A stretch of 64,000 nt of DNA from contig NZ_JAEMVC010000001.1 of NCBI RefSeq assembly GCF_029215985.1, positions 1 to 64,000 on the forward strand, written 5' to 3'. The position numbers and the translations under genes were made by a program. Position 1 is the first letter of the stretch. Each line of letters starts with the position of its first letter. This DNA is from Sulfurimonas sp. SAG-AH-194-C21. GTDB lineage: Bacteria; Campylobacterota; Campylobacteria; Campylobacterales; Sulfurimonadaceae. This document shows positions 33,809 to 42,406 of the stretch, in pieces. The notes beneath the pieces were generated by a model. The model was not told the DNA's origin, searched no databases, and worked only from the letters and a program-made list of their open reading frames with translations.

Positions 33809-36046
33809 CTATAGTTCTAAAAGAACAGTATCTCTTCGAGTAACCTCAAACTTTCGACAACCACTCTCAAACGCAGCACCCTCACCTACTAAAATACACT
33901 TATGTTTTGCACGAGTTATCGCAGTGTATATAAGCTTAGTATTGTGCATAATAAAGTGAGTAAAAGTCATAGGAATAACCACTATATCATACTCCATTCC
34001 TTGAACCTTGTGGATAGTCAGAGCATATGAGAGCATAAGATGGCTTTTTAACTCTTCATACTCATAAACAACCACTACATCTTCGTTTGGATAAAATACG
34101 AACAGTTGTTCATCATCCTCTTCTATCTTAAAAAGCAGTCCACTCATCCCGTTAAAGATGCGTCTTTGATTAGAGTCTTCACCCATCTTAAAACCATCCC
34201 CACTCCAAGAAGTCATGTTCTCATTTTTAGTGTGTACTACTTTATCCATAAGGCGAAACTCTAAACCACCGCGTTTAACACACTTTTTAGGGTTAGGGTT
34301 AAAGTACTCTTGTAAAACCTTGTTAAGATTTGTACTTCCGAGTATGCCACCTTTCATAGGTGTTATGACTTGAAAATAATTCAGATATTCTTTTATCTGT
34401 TTGTTTTGTAGTCTGTATCTCGCTTTTTTGAGTGAGTCTAAAACGCGGTGAACTATCTCTACTATTATCTGTTGAGAGTTCTCATCTCTTAGGTTTTTAA
34501 GTTCATCTGTTGAGAGTTGATTTTTTAGTGCATAGTAATTCGCAATAGTAATGTCAACAAACTCAAAATCTTCATAAGTAGCTCTATACTGAGGTACGAC
34601 TCCCTTTCGAATATCATTTGCGATAAGAGTAATGGCTTGGTCTTCACTCTGTCTATAAATCTGGGTTAGTTTTACAGTTGGAGCTAACTCTAAAGTAAGC
34701 ACATCACTCAAAACATTACCCGCGCCAATAGGAGGAAGTTGTGCATCATCGCCGACAATGATAATAATAGCCTTACGAGAAATTTTTCCTATGAGTCTTG
34801 CAAAGAGTGAAGAGTTTATCATAGAAGCTTCATCGATAAGCAGTACACTATAAGGAAATTTATCACTATTTTCATGCTTTATAAGTAGTGACTGAATAGT
34901 TGCTGACTCATACCCTGTAGTATCACTGATACGCTGAGAAGCGATGCCACTTAAAGCACAAGTCATTATCTCTTTTTTATCATATTTTGTGTTTATGAGT
35001 TCAAGGATAGTTTTACTTGTAGTGCTTTTACCCGTTCCCGCGTAACCCACTAAAAAGAGAACCATTGCTCCCTCGTTTATCTTAACAACGGCCTCTTTTT
35101 GCTGTTCGCCTAGTTTAAGTGAAGAGTCTTTTAAAAACTCATCTATGTTTTTAACAAATCCACCACTACTGAGTTTAGTTCGCATCTTGAACTCATCATA
35201 CAAGTACTTTTCTGCATCATAAAGTCGAGCAGGTGAGACTCTATCATTTTTCATAATGACGATACTTCCCTCGCCTACTCTCTCAACTAAAGCCGCCTCA
35301 TAAAGATTGTGTTTTTGAGAAAACATAAGCAATTCATCTAAACCACTAAAAAGAACTTCTTTAGCAATACAAGAGTTCCCCTGAGCTTCACAGTAGTTTA
35401 GCAGTACATAATCCATAGCAGAACTTATGCGCCCTTCATCTTCTCTATCTATACCCATCTTCAGTGCGAGTTCATCTGCTCGTTTAAAACCGATGGAGTT
35501 TATGTGTGTAAGTATGTATGGATTGTCTTTTATCTTTGTGCATGGTTCATCTACATCTTTCATTGCAGTGGCTATTGTAGTAAGAAGTGCTGGGGAGACA
35601 TCAAAAGGAGAGAGAAATTCTCCTAAACGCCGCATTGAACGAAACTGTTTCCAAGAGGCTTGAATCTTTTTGAGGCGTTTTTCTTTTATGCCTTTAAATT
35701 CCAAGAGCCTTTCTATATCGTTATCAAGGATTTCAACTAAACCATCTTGCCCAAATTTTTCTATCAGTTCAGCTGTAAGTTTTTTTGTAAAGCCTTTGAT
35801 GATTTTATTTAAAAAGAAAAAGAGTTCGTTTTGGTTGACTTTAAGTGTCTCAAACTTAAAAGTTTTTCCATACTTTTTATGATCTTCCCAAAATCCACTC
35901 AAAGTAATAGCAGAGCCTTTTATACTCTCGATATCACTCTCATAGTAAGTACCACTAATCTTTTCACCAGTCTTAAGAGCCGCAATAATAAAACCCTCAT
36001 CTGAAAAAAGGATTCTATCTATTTGACCGATGAGTGTAGTAGCCAA
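33809..36046 (-). CDS. RecD2-like ATP-dependent DNA helicase
   Basis: 745 residues from the TTG at 36046, which has AAGGA seven bases upstream; a TTG at 36073 would add nine residues without a ribosome site. An N-terminal OB-like region (LIGQIDRILFSDEGFIIAALKTGEKISG) and helix-hairpin-helix segments (FKGIKEKRLKKIQASW) precede the superfamily 1B helicase core: Walker A VGYAGTGKSTTSK, Walker B LLIDEASMI, motif III IVGDDAQLPPIG, motif IV LTQIYRQ, and motif VI-like ALTIHKVQGMEYD with YTAITRAK. This is the RecD2 family, a 5'-3' helicase not tied to RecBC. Confidence 0.88.
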   Translation of the reverse strand: MATTLIGQIDRILFSDEGFIIAALKTGEKISGTYYESDIESIKGSAITLSGFWEDHKKYGKTFKFETLKVNQNELFFFLNKIIKGFTKKLTAELIEKFGQDGLVEILDNDIERLLEFKGIKEKRLKKIQASWKQFRSMRRLGEFLSPFDVSPALLTTIATAMKDVDEPCTKIKDNPYILTHINSIGFKRADELALKMGIDREDEGRISSAMDYVLLNYCEAQGNSCIAKEVLFSGLDELLMFSQKHNLYEAALVERVGEGSIVIMKNDRVSPARLYDAEKYLYDEFKMRTKLSSGGFVKNIDEFLKDSSLKLGEQQKEAVVKINEGAMVLFLVGYAGTGKSTTSKTILELINTKYDKKEIMTCALSGIASQRISDTTGYESATIQSLLIKHENSDKFPYSVLLIDEASMINSSLFARLIGKISRKAIIIIVGDDAQLPPIGAGNVLSDVLTLELAPTVKLTQIYRQSEDQAITLIANDIRKGVVPQYRATYEDFEFVDITIANYYALKNQLSTDELKNLRDENSQQIIVEIVHRVLDSLKKARYRLQNKQIKEYLNYFQVITPMKGGILGSTNLNKVLQEYFNPNPKKCVKRGGLEFRLMDKVVHTKNENMTSWSGDGFKMGEDSNQRRIFNGMSGLLFKIEEDDEQLFVFYPNEDVVVVYEYEELKSHLMLSYALTIHKVQGMEYDIVVIPMTFTHFIMHNTKLIYTAITRAKHKCILVGEGAAFESGCRKFEVTRRDTVLLEL

Positions 36047-36080
36047 ACGCTCTTCCTTTTTCTTTTTAAACAAAATATGC

Positions 36081-36086
36081 TATAAT
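36081..36086 (+). promoter_or_regulatory. Extended -10 (TGCTATAAT) of the antisense RNA
   Basis: TATGCTATAATTTT matches the TGnTATAAT extended -10 typical of this phylum. The next annotated plus-strand gene is about 7 kb away, so this promoter must serve a local RNA. Confidence 0.7.
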
Positions 36087-36092
36087 TTTATT

Positions 36093-36235
36093 CAGTTGGG
36101 ACAAATGAGGAGCGTCAACTCCCCATAAGCTTTTAATACAACCTAAGTTCTAAAAGAACTAAGATTATAACAATTATGACTGTGAATCTCATTGTTACAT
36201 CCTTGGTTAAAAGGCTGACCCTGTCCCACCTTCCA
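36093..36235 (+). ncRNA. Sib-like antisense RNA of a type I toxin-antitoxin locus
   Basis: Predicted start about seven bases after the -10 box. The RNA covers the complete complement of the small toxin frame 36133-36192 plus its ribosome-binding site. TGGGACA (36097-36103) pairs with TGTCCCA (36222-36228), closing an RNA of roughly 140 bases, the size of E. coli Sib RNAs. Inside are GGAG/CTCC, AGTTCT/AGAACT and TAACAAT/ATTGTTA hairpins. The 3' end is uncertain: a weak terminator (ATAATCG/CGATTAT then TTTTTT, 36255-36292) would give about 200 bases. Confidence 0.6.
36133..36192 (-). CDS. Ibs-like type I toxin peptide, 19 residues
   Basis: The minus-strand frame ATG (36192) to TAA (36133) encodes MRFTVIIVIILVLLELRLY, a single very hydrophobic helix with a charged start and a terminal Tyr. 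E. coli Ibs toxins (18-19 residues, for example a start such as MMRLVIILIVLLLIS and end AY) have the same length, charge pattern and final Tyr. AAGGA is seven bases upstream and overlaps a tiny ATG-TAA start-stop element (36200-36195). TAACAAT at the start codon can pair with ATTGTTA in codons 7-9, sequestering the start. By family it would insert in the inner membrane and depolarise it. Too short for ordinary gene finders. Confidence 0.65.
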   Translation of the reverse strand: MRFTVIIVIILVLLELRLY

Positions 36236-36276
36236 CCTCACAATGACTACATTCATAATCGCCAACCGATATGACG

Positions 36277-36282
36277 ATTATA
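36277..36282 (-). promoter_or_regulatory. -10 box TATAAT of the Ibs-like mRNA
   Basis: AGTATTATAATCGTC on the minus strand places a transcription start near 36270, giving an untranslated leader of about 78 bases before the toxin ATG and full overlap with the plus-strand RNA. Confidence 0.6.
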
Positions 36283-36334
36283 ATACTTTTTTAAATTATC
36301 ACTTAAAAGAATGACAAAATGCCATACTTTTTAC

Positions 36335-37615
36335 TTACTTCGTAACAATAGAGTAAGTAATATCTAAAATCTCTTTATGACTCTTGATAAACTTGTTTAA
36401 GTCTTTGAGTTTTAAGTTCTTGATTTTTTCTAATTCAGCTGCTGAATGACCAGCTTGGAAACCTTTATAGTAGTCCATAAATGTTCTACTTAAACGCTGA
36501 CTCATAGTCTCAACTCTCAATGGTTCACTTCCGAGAATAAACTTTTTTGTCTGCTCTAACTCTTCTTTTGTGACACCATTTTTTACAAAGTCATTGATAA
36601 CTTCACTTACTGTTTTTTTCGCTTCTTCCATAGAGTCAAGTTTCGTCTGTAAGTAACCCGACATATATGAACTTGATTTACTCATGTGAACGCGAGCATA
36701 TGCAGAGTATGCAAGTCCGCGTTTCACACGAATCTCTTCCATTAAACGGCTTCCAAAACCACCCGTACCTAAGATAAACGTAGCAACACGAGCCTTATAA
36801 TACTCTTCGTCATCTACTCTCATATTGTAAGGTGTACCAAAATAGATATATGCCTGCTCTGTTTCGCGTTTAAGTATAGACTTTTTCACACTTTTGTTTA
36901 CTTCAAAGTGTGCTACATCTTCTGCTTTTCCCACTTCAAGAGAGGCTAAAACAGTTTGCATACTCTTTTTTACTTCTTCTAAAGAGATATCTCCACCCAC
37001 AACAATTATCGCGCGAGAAAGAACTATATGCTCTTTTATAAATCTTTTGATATCTGTCACACGAATTGACTTAATACTCTCTTGGGTACCAGTAGAAGGT
37101 GTTTCAAAAACAGTGCCTTCAAACATAAGTTTTTTTAACTCAGCACCAGCGATATAGTCAAAATCATTCTCTTTTCTACTTAAGCTTCCAAGTGTCATAG
37201 TTTTAATTTTACTCATCGCTTCTTTTGAGTAGTTAGGGTCACGAAGGAGTGAGTCTAAATACTTTAAAGAGTTTTCATACTCATCTTTAAGTGAACTTAC
37301 TTCCATAACAAAAGTTTCAGTTCCTGCAGTTGCTGAAATATGAATCGCTTTTGACTCTAGTGCTTCTGCAAACTCATTTGAACCAAGTTTTCCAGTACCC
37401 TCATTGAGTACTTTTGCACTAAACTTAGCAACACCGCCCTTTTTTATATCCGCAATGCTTCCACTATTTGTAAAAACAATTTGTGTTGTTACTATTGGAA
37501 GTCTATTATCCTCTTCATATATTAGAGGTACATTTACGCCGTTTATTTCGATTGAATCTATTGTAGTTGCCATTAAAATTTTCCCTAGTACTAAAAGTGT
37601 TAAAAATATTCTCAT
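36335..37615 (-). CDS. M16-family peptidase-like protein, zinc-binding motif absent
   Basis: 426 residues with a signal peptide (IFLTLLVLGKILMA). The M16 fold is recognisable in RLPIVTTQIVFTNSGSIAD, KKGGVAKFSAKVLNEGTGKL, and GGFGSRLMEEIRVKRGLAYSAYA. The catalytic HxxEH motif that should follow the glycine-rich segment is replaced by AKFSA, so this looks like the non-catalytic member of a two-subunit M16 protease, which keeps the R/Y pair (RVKRGLAYSAY). No catalytic partner gene is in the window. It is the last gene of the kdsA-to-M16 operon and acts in the periplasm if the signal peptide is used. Confidence 0.85.
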   Translation of the reverse strand: MRIFLTLLVLGKILMATTIDSIEINGVNVPLIYEEDNRLPIVTTQIVFTNSGSIADIKKGGVAKFSAKVLNEGTGKLGSNEFAEALESKAIHISATAGTETFVMEVSSLKDEYENSLKYLDSLLRDPNYSKEAMSKIKTMTLGSLSRKENDFDYIAGAELKKLMFEGTVFETPSTGTQESIKSIRVTDIKRFIKEHIVLSRAIIVVGGDISLEEVKKSMQTVLASLEVGKAEDVAHFEVNKSVKKSILKRETEQAYIYFGTPYNMRVDDEEYYKARVATFILGTGGFGSRLMEEIRVKRGLAYSAYARVHMSKSSSYMSGYLQTKLDSMEEAKKTVSEVINDFVKNGVTKEELEQTKKFILGSEPLRVETMSQRLSRTFMDYYKGFQAGHSAAELEKIKNLKLKDLNKFIKSHKEILDITYSIVTK

Positions 37616-38674
37616 CTAAGATGCTTCGAAGATTTTTAAGGTTTCATATGCAGTGTTTCTCACCGCTGGTATCTCATCTATGTCACGGATAAGCTGTACC
37701 ATCTCTTCTTTTGCCATTGCATAAGCAGCTCCTGCTGAACTTACAACATTTTCTTCCATCATTGTTGAACCTAAATCATTTGCACCAAAACGCAGTGCCA
37801 TTTGACCGATGTAAGGCCCTTGTGTTACCCATGAACTTTGGATATTTGGCACATTATCAAGATAAAGTCGTGCTACTGCAAGTAGGCGCAGGTAACGGTT
37901 TGAAGATGGTTTTTCCATATTTGGAATAAGTTTTAGAAGTTCAGTATTTTTACCTTGAAAACTCCACATGATAAACGCACGAAAACCACCCGTCTCATCT
38001 TGAAGATCACGAATCATCTCAAAGTGCTCAAGTATCTGCTCATCCGTCTCAACTGTTCCGTACATCATTGTAGCAGTTGACATAATGTCAAGTTTATGTG
38101 CTTGACGGTGTACATTTGCCCACACTTTTGCATCTATCTTTTTAGGTGCAATGATATCACGAACATCATCATTAAGTATCTCAGCTCCAGCACCAGGAAT
38201 GGAAGCCAGCCCTTTCACTTTAAGGCGTGATAAAACCTCTTGTATAGTTATACGAGAAACTTTAGCGATAAAATCAAGCTCGATTGAAGAAAATCCGTGA
38301 ATAGTAATACTTGGATATTTTACATGAATATGTTCTACTAAATCCTCGTACCACTCAATCTTGAGTTTAGGATGCACTCCACCTTGAAAAAGTATCTGTG
38401 TTCCACCAATTTCTAAAAGTTCATCTATTTTTTTATCTATTTCATCAAAAGTTAATATATATGCGTCTGCATCTTTTTCATGTCTATAAAAAGCACAAAA
38501 CTTACAATCTACCCAACAAATGTTTGTATAGTTGATGTTTCTATCTATTACAAAAGTAGTGATACCTTTAGGATGCAGTTCTTTCTTTCGAGCTGAAGCT
38601 AAACGTCCCAGTTCTTTTAAGTCAGCATTTTTGATTAAATCTAATGCTTCTTCTTTTGTTAATCTTTTGAACAT
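37616..38674 (-). CDS. mqnC: Cyclic dehypoxanthine futalosine synthase (radical SAM)
   Basis: 352 residues. The radical SAM cluster motif CWVDCKFC has cysteines C53, C57 and C60, followed by AFYRHEKDADAYILTFDEI, GGTQILFQGGVHP and IPGAGAEILNDDVR, diagnostic of MqnC. It closes dehypoxanthine futalosine to cyclic DHFL in futalosine-pathway menaquinone synthesis. The presence of mqnP at 18530 fits. Position downstream of a multiheme cytochrome links quinone synthesis and respiration in one transcript. Confidence 0.95.
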   Translation of the reverse strand: MFKRLTKEEALDLIKNADLKELGRLASARKKELHPKGITTFVIDRNINYTNICWVDCKFCAFYRHEKDADAYILTFDEIDKKIDELLEIGGTQILFQGGVHPKLKIEWYEDLVEHIHVKYPSITIHGFSSIELDFIAKVSRITIQEVLSRLKVKGLASIPGAGAEILNDDVRDIIAPKKIDAKVWANVHRQAHKLDIMSTATMMYGTVETDEQILEHFEMIRDLQDETGGFRAFIMWSFQGKNTELLKLIPNMEKPSSNRYLRLLAVARLYLDNVPNIQSSWVTQGPYIGQMALRFGANDLGSTMMEENVVSSAGAAYAMAKEEMVQLIRDIDEIPAVRNTAYETLKIFEAS

Positions 38675-39102
38675 TGTCCCGCTTTTTTTACAAACATAGC
38701 CATAGCCTTGTTTATTTTTTTCTCTTTAATTGGTGCATCGAGAACATGTTTTGATGCTAGCCATGAACCATCTCTATATGCCATTTTTACTTTTCCATCA
38801 TTGTCTTTAAAAACAAGGATTCTAAGTGGTAAGTCAAGTCCTACAGTCATATCTTGTTGCATAAGTGCAGTACCAAGTTTAGGATTTCCAAAAATCACCA
38901 TTTTTGATTCATTAAGCTTCATGTCAACCATTTTAGCATTACCACTATGGTTAATGAGTGCAAAAACACTTAAGCCTTTTGAGCTAACAATATCTTTAAT
39001 ATTATGTGCTGTTGTAGTCACATCAACACAAGACTCTTTAACAATAATGTCATTTGCTACGAGGCTCAAGGCCATTGCTACGATAAGTGTGATTTTTTTC
39101 AT
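38659..39102 (-). CDS. DUF302-like periplasmic protein
   Basis: 147 residues from the ATG at 39102 with GGA seven bases upstream; an ATG at 39114 overlaps the previous stop. A signal peptide (KKITLIVAMALSLVA) precedes the DUF302 core SVFALINHSGNAKMVDMKLNESKMVIFGNPKLGTALMQ and LDLPLRILVFKD. DUF302 proteins have no well-established role. The mature protein holds two cysteines (ESCVD and GQCSKD). It overlaps mqnC by 16 bases and follows the dodecaheme cytochrome, suggesting a respiratory link, which is inference. Confidence 0.75.
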   Translation of the reverse strand: MKKITLIVAMALSLVANDIIVKESCVDVTTTAHNIKDIVSSKGLSVFALINHSGNAKMVDMKLNESKMVIFGNPKLGTALMQQDMTVGLDLPLRILVFKDNDGKVKMAYRDGSWLASKHVLDAPIKEKKINKAMAMFVKKAGQCSKD

Positions 39103-39104
39103 GA

Positions 39105-41540
39105 TTATTTCCATCCTCTGTTTCTTGGGTTAATAAATTTTTTCTTGATAAAAAGAGTATATACAAGATACATAAACACAAGTAAAATGAATACTCCTCC
39201 CACTATCTGTGTACCTGCACCAATATTTAAAATTTTATTTACAATATTCTTATGCTCTTTATTATCTATTTCTATCTCTGCCATCTCTGCTATGTGCTTC
39301 ATAGCACTTATACCAAGGTTTCCTTCTGGTATATCAACATGACAAGAAAGACATACTCCGCGGCGATCAAGTTTAGCTCTTTGCTCTTTATCCAAAGCTT
39401 GTGAAAGTTTAAAGTGATGCCCTACCGTCATAAGTTGTGTTCCATTTTCATCTACAAACTGAGAGTAGTCATGTTTAAGATTTGGAATTGCTGGTATCTG
39501 CTCATCTGTTTTTCTTGGCAGTACTTTTCTATCTGCACTCATAAGGTCTACAATAGTAGTTTTACTTGGATCAGCGTTTAGTTTTCCGCCACCAATACCA
39601 AGTCCTAAAGCCTTATCTGAAACATGGCAAGACTCACAGTTACGTGCTTCTTTTTGAATAGTGTGTGGTTGAACTGGTGACATGTCTAGCGTATTTTGTC
39701 CTTCTTCACCTGCACCCTCAGCATTTTTCACTTTATATATATGGTTTTGAATAAGGGCTTTTCCATCTTCACTAATAACCGTAATAGTCGTCTGACAACC
39801 AGGAATAACCGGAGTAATACGACCCTCACCATTTTGTGCTAAGGCTGGATCTTCCCAACGAAGGAATGAACGTGTTTCGGTCACTTTACCGGGTACTAGA
39901 TACTTCTTTAAGTCGCGCATACCACCAGTTGTCCCGTGAATATCTTGATCATGCGAGGCTTTAAGATAGTCGACATTACTTTTTCCACCACTATAGTCAA
40001 TCTTCACATGACAGCCATAACACTGTGGTGCCCAAGTTGCATGGCAAGTGTAACACTCTAACTCTTCTGTATGAGCTGTAACAACATCCATCGCGATTAA
40101 TGCTTTTTTTGAGAGATGCTTTTCTTCTTTTAAAAGTTTTAGTGGTTTAAGTTCTATATCTTTTCCCGAGGCAAGGTGCATGATGATTTTATTGCCTTTT
40201 TTAATAGCTTTTGGAAGTGGATTTCCGCGTGCAGTTAAAATGTAACCATCACCCTTATCTTTTGGAACATAGCCTTGTTTGAGATACTCAGCCAAATCTT
40301 GTGTAACGCCACGAGCTTTGCCTTTACTTCTCTCTTTAGAAAACTCATCAGAGTAACCGATAGGTAATTCCCAAGGATATGCTTTAGTCGTTCCATGACA
40401 ATCTTGACACTCTATCTCAACTGCTGCTAAATTTGCTCCACCTAAAAAACCATCACCGTGAAGGTCATTTGAAGTGTGACAATCTTGACACAACATCCCT
40501 TTTTGATAGTGAACATCTTCTTGCATATGCAAGTAGCGTTTAGTATGGAGTTTAGGCTGTCCATTTCCATTTTCATCAAAAGTCGCATTATATGAAGTCT
40601 CCATAAGCCCTTGATACGAAACACCTATGCGTTTACCACGGTTATGGCAAGTTGAACATGTCTCAACAGGAACACCTGAATACTTCACATCATGGATATT
40701 TACTTTTACTTTTCTTGAAGACTGTATCTGGTGCGAGAGCATATGACCCGGAGATTTTTTATCTATTGCTTGGTCATTTCCTTCATAAAAGCCTTCATTT
40801 GAGTAAGGAACATGACATGATGCACAACCTATACCTCTAAAGTCACCGCGTTTAGAGCGACCTTTACTACCTGTATGACAACGCAGGCACTCTTGACGAA
40901 GATATGTATAAACAGCTAAAGATGGATCAGCTGTTACTTCTTTTAGAGTTGGTGCCGCTGGGAGTTCTTGCATTTTTTCTGGGAAAGCTTGTGGTTCCAT
41001 TTTTGAGAGTTTTTGCATATAGTCTCTATATGTCTGAGTTCCGGAACGAGACATTGGGTCACGAGGATTATGTGTTTTGTAGTTCCCGTTTATATGTTTG
41101 TAACCCTCTTTTGCACCAAAAGACCACATTGCACCTTGGATTTTTCCTTGCTCTGTCATCATCAAAGAGTTCATTTGATTTGCCACTTGAACAGGATGAC
41201 AAGTACCACAAGTATTTTCATTTATCCAAGTACTTGCCGGTGCAGGATAGTACTCTTTTGGGCCTTTATGGTTTACAAAGTAGTCTATCGTACCACTATG
41301 TGCCTTGTTCTTATGTTTTGTCGCGGGATTTCCTCCGTGACAGATAATACAACTATTTTCAGCATAACCAGCCTCCGCAGCACGAGAAGCAATGGCCTTA
41401 CTCATCTCCGAATTTTTCTCACGAATATGCTCAATACCGTTATGACAATTCAGACAATTATTTTTTTTCGTATAGTCAATCGTTTCGCTTGCGAAAAGTG
41501 AAACACAAAATAAAAGTGCTAAAAATAGTAATTTACTCAT
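39105..41540 (-). CDS. Dodecaheme c-type cytochrome with C-terminal membrane anchor
   Basis: 811 residues with signal peptide (LLFLALLFCVSLFA). I count twelve CxxCH heme sites: CLNCH, CIICH, CGTCH, CLRCH, CASCH, CSTCH, CQDCH, CQDCH, CYTCH, CYGCH, CESCH and CLSCH. A single membrane helix (VGGVFILLVFMYLVYTLFI) and basic tail end the protein, so the heme domain is periplasmic and anchored in the inner membrane. Spacing and the long central region do not let me assign it to NrfA, OTR or Hao classes. It may pass electrons from the quinone pool to a periplasmic acceptor, or itself reduce one. Encoded in an operon with mqnC. Confidence 0.88.
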   Translation of the reverse strand: MSKLLFLALLFCVSLFASETIDYTKKNNCLNCHNGIEHIREKNSEMSKAIASRAAEAGYAENSCIICHGGNPATKHKNKAHSGTIDYFVNHKGPKEYYPAPASTWINENTCGTCHPVQVANQMNSLMMTEQGKIQGAMWSFGAKEGYKHINGNYKTHNPRDPMSRSGTQTYRDYMQKLSKMEPQAFPEKMQELPAAPTLKEVTADPSLAVYTYLRQECLRCHTGSKGRSKRGDFRGIGCASCHVPYSNEGFYEGNDQAIDKKSPGHMLSHQIQSSRKVKVNIHDVKYSGVPVETCSTCHNRGKRIGVSYQGLMETSYNATFDENGNGQPKLHTKRYLHMQEDVHYQKGMLCQDCHTSNDLHGDGFLGGANLAAVEIECQDCHGTTKAYPWELPIGYSDEFSKERSKGKARGVTQDLAEYLKQGYVPKDKGDGYILTARGNPLPKAIKKGNKIIMHLASGKDIELKPLKLLKEEKHLSKKALIAMDVVTAHTEELECYTCHATWAPQCYGCHVKIDYSGGKSNVDYLKASHDQDIHGTTGGMRDLKKYLVPGKVTETRSFLRWEDPALAQNGEGRITPVIPGCQTTITVISEDGKALIQNHIYKVKNAEGAGEEGQNTLDMSPVQPHTIQKEARNCESCHVSDKALGLGIGGGKLNADPSKTTIVDLMSADRKVLPRKTDEQIPAIPNLKHDYSQFVDENGTQLMTVGHHFKLSQALDKEQRAKLDRRGVCLSCHVDIPEGNLGISAMKHIAEMAEIEIDNKEHKNIVNKILNIGAGTQIVGGVFILLVFMYLVYTLFIKKKFINPRNRGWK

Positions 41541-41543
41541 TTA

Positions 41544-41942
41544 TTACTTGGCTTTACTTATAGCATCTAAAACACCATTAATAAATTTTGGAGACTGCTC
41601 AGTTCCAAATGCTTTAGTAATCTCAACTGCTTCATTTATAACAACAGCAGAGTCAAGTTCACCAAAAAGTATCTCATAAGCAGCTAAACGCAAGGTTGCT
41701 CTTTCAATACTTCCAAGTCTCTCAAAATCCCAATCCTTAAGATGGGTAATGATTGATTCATCACAAGCGTCAAGATGACTCATAACACCACTATATAAAT
41801 CAAGTGCAAAATCTTTTTGTTTGTTACGAATCTTTTTCTCTTCAAGAATTTCATCTGTATGTTCAGCCGTGTTTCCATTTCCTAAGTCAAAAGCGTATAA
41901 AAGGCTTACAACAGCCATACGAGCATGATGTCTAGTTGCCAT
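41544..41942 (-). CDS. nusB: Transcription antitermination factor NusB
   Basis: 132 residues starting [22 protein letters not shown], with the C-terminal NEAVEITKAFGTEQSPKFINGVLDAI that defines NusB. It binds boxA RNA with S10 in rRNA antitermination. Its start overlaps the ribH stop by one base, the common ribH-nusB pairing. Confidence 0.97.
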   Translation of the reverse strand: MATRHHARMAVVSLLYAFDLGNGNTAEHTDEILEEKKIRNKQKDFALDLYSGVMSHLDACDESIITHLKDWDFERLGSIERATLRLAAYEILFGELDSAVVINEAVEITKAFGTEQSPKFINGVLDAISKAK

Positions 41943-42406
41943 TATAGTTCCTCATATAAGTTAATCATCTCGATAACTGTAGTCATAGCTTCAAAGCCTT
42001 TGTTACCAGCTTTTGTACCAGCACGCTCTATTGCTTGCTCGATAGTATCAGTTGTCAGTAGTCCAAAACTCACTGGTTTTTGGTACTTCAAACTCATAGT
42101 AGCGATACCCTTAGTTGCTTCAGCTGAGATGTAGTCAAAGTGAGGAGTTGCCCCACGGATAACTGCACCTAAAGCACAAACAGCGTCATACTTACCTGAT
42201 GAAAGTAATTGGTCAACTATCATAGGAAGTTCAAATGCACCAGGAACGATAACCTGAGTTATATCTTCTTCATTTCCGCCATGACGATCAAATGCATCAG
42301 TTGCACCTTCAACTAGTCTATCAACTATAAAGTGATTCCATCTTGTGCTCACTATTGCGATTTTTTTACCATTAAGTACTTTTAATTTACCTTCTATAAG
42401 TTTCAT
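41942..42406 (-). CDS. ribH: 6,7-dimethyl-8-ribityllumazine synthase
   Basis: 154 residues. Motifs [51 protein letters not shown] and [25 protein letters not shown] are those of lumazine synthase, the penultimate enzyme of riboflavin synthesis, which assembles into icosahedral or pentameric particles. ribA is elsewhere in the window (60961). Confidence 0.97.
   Translation of the reverse strand: MKLIEGKLKVLNGKKIAIVSTRWNHFIVDRLVEGATDAFDRHGGNEEDITQVIVPGAFELPMIVDQLLSSGKYDAVCALGAVIRGATPHFDYISAEATKGIATMSLKYQKPVSFGLLTTDTIEQAIERAGTKAGNKGFEAMTTVIEMINLYEEL

Noticed and set aside
36093-36235. SRP (4.5S) or 6S RNA as an alternative identity of the plus-strand RNA
   Set aside because: The SRP core GGAAGGAAGCAGCC motif is absent, and the RNA lies exactly antisense to a hydrophobic 19-codon frame with its own promoter, which fits Sib/Ibs better. 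6S RNA cannot be fully excluded without a covariance search.
40904-41501. Two overlapping plus-strand frames over the cytochrome gene
   Set aside because: The minus strand encodes CxxCH sites throughout; the plus-strand frames lack any domain or signal and mirror heme-site codons.
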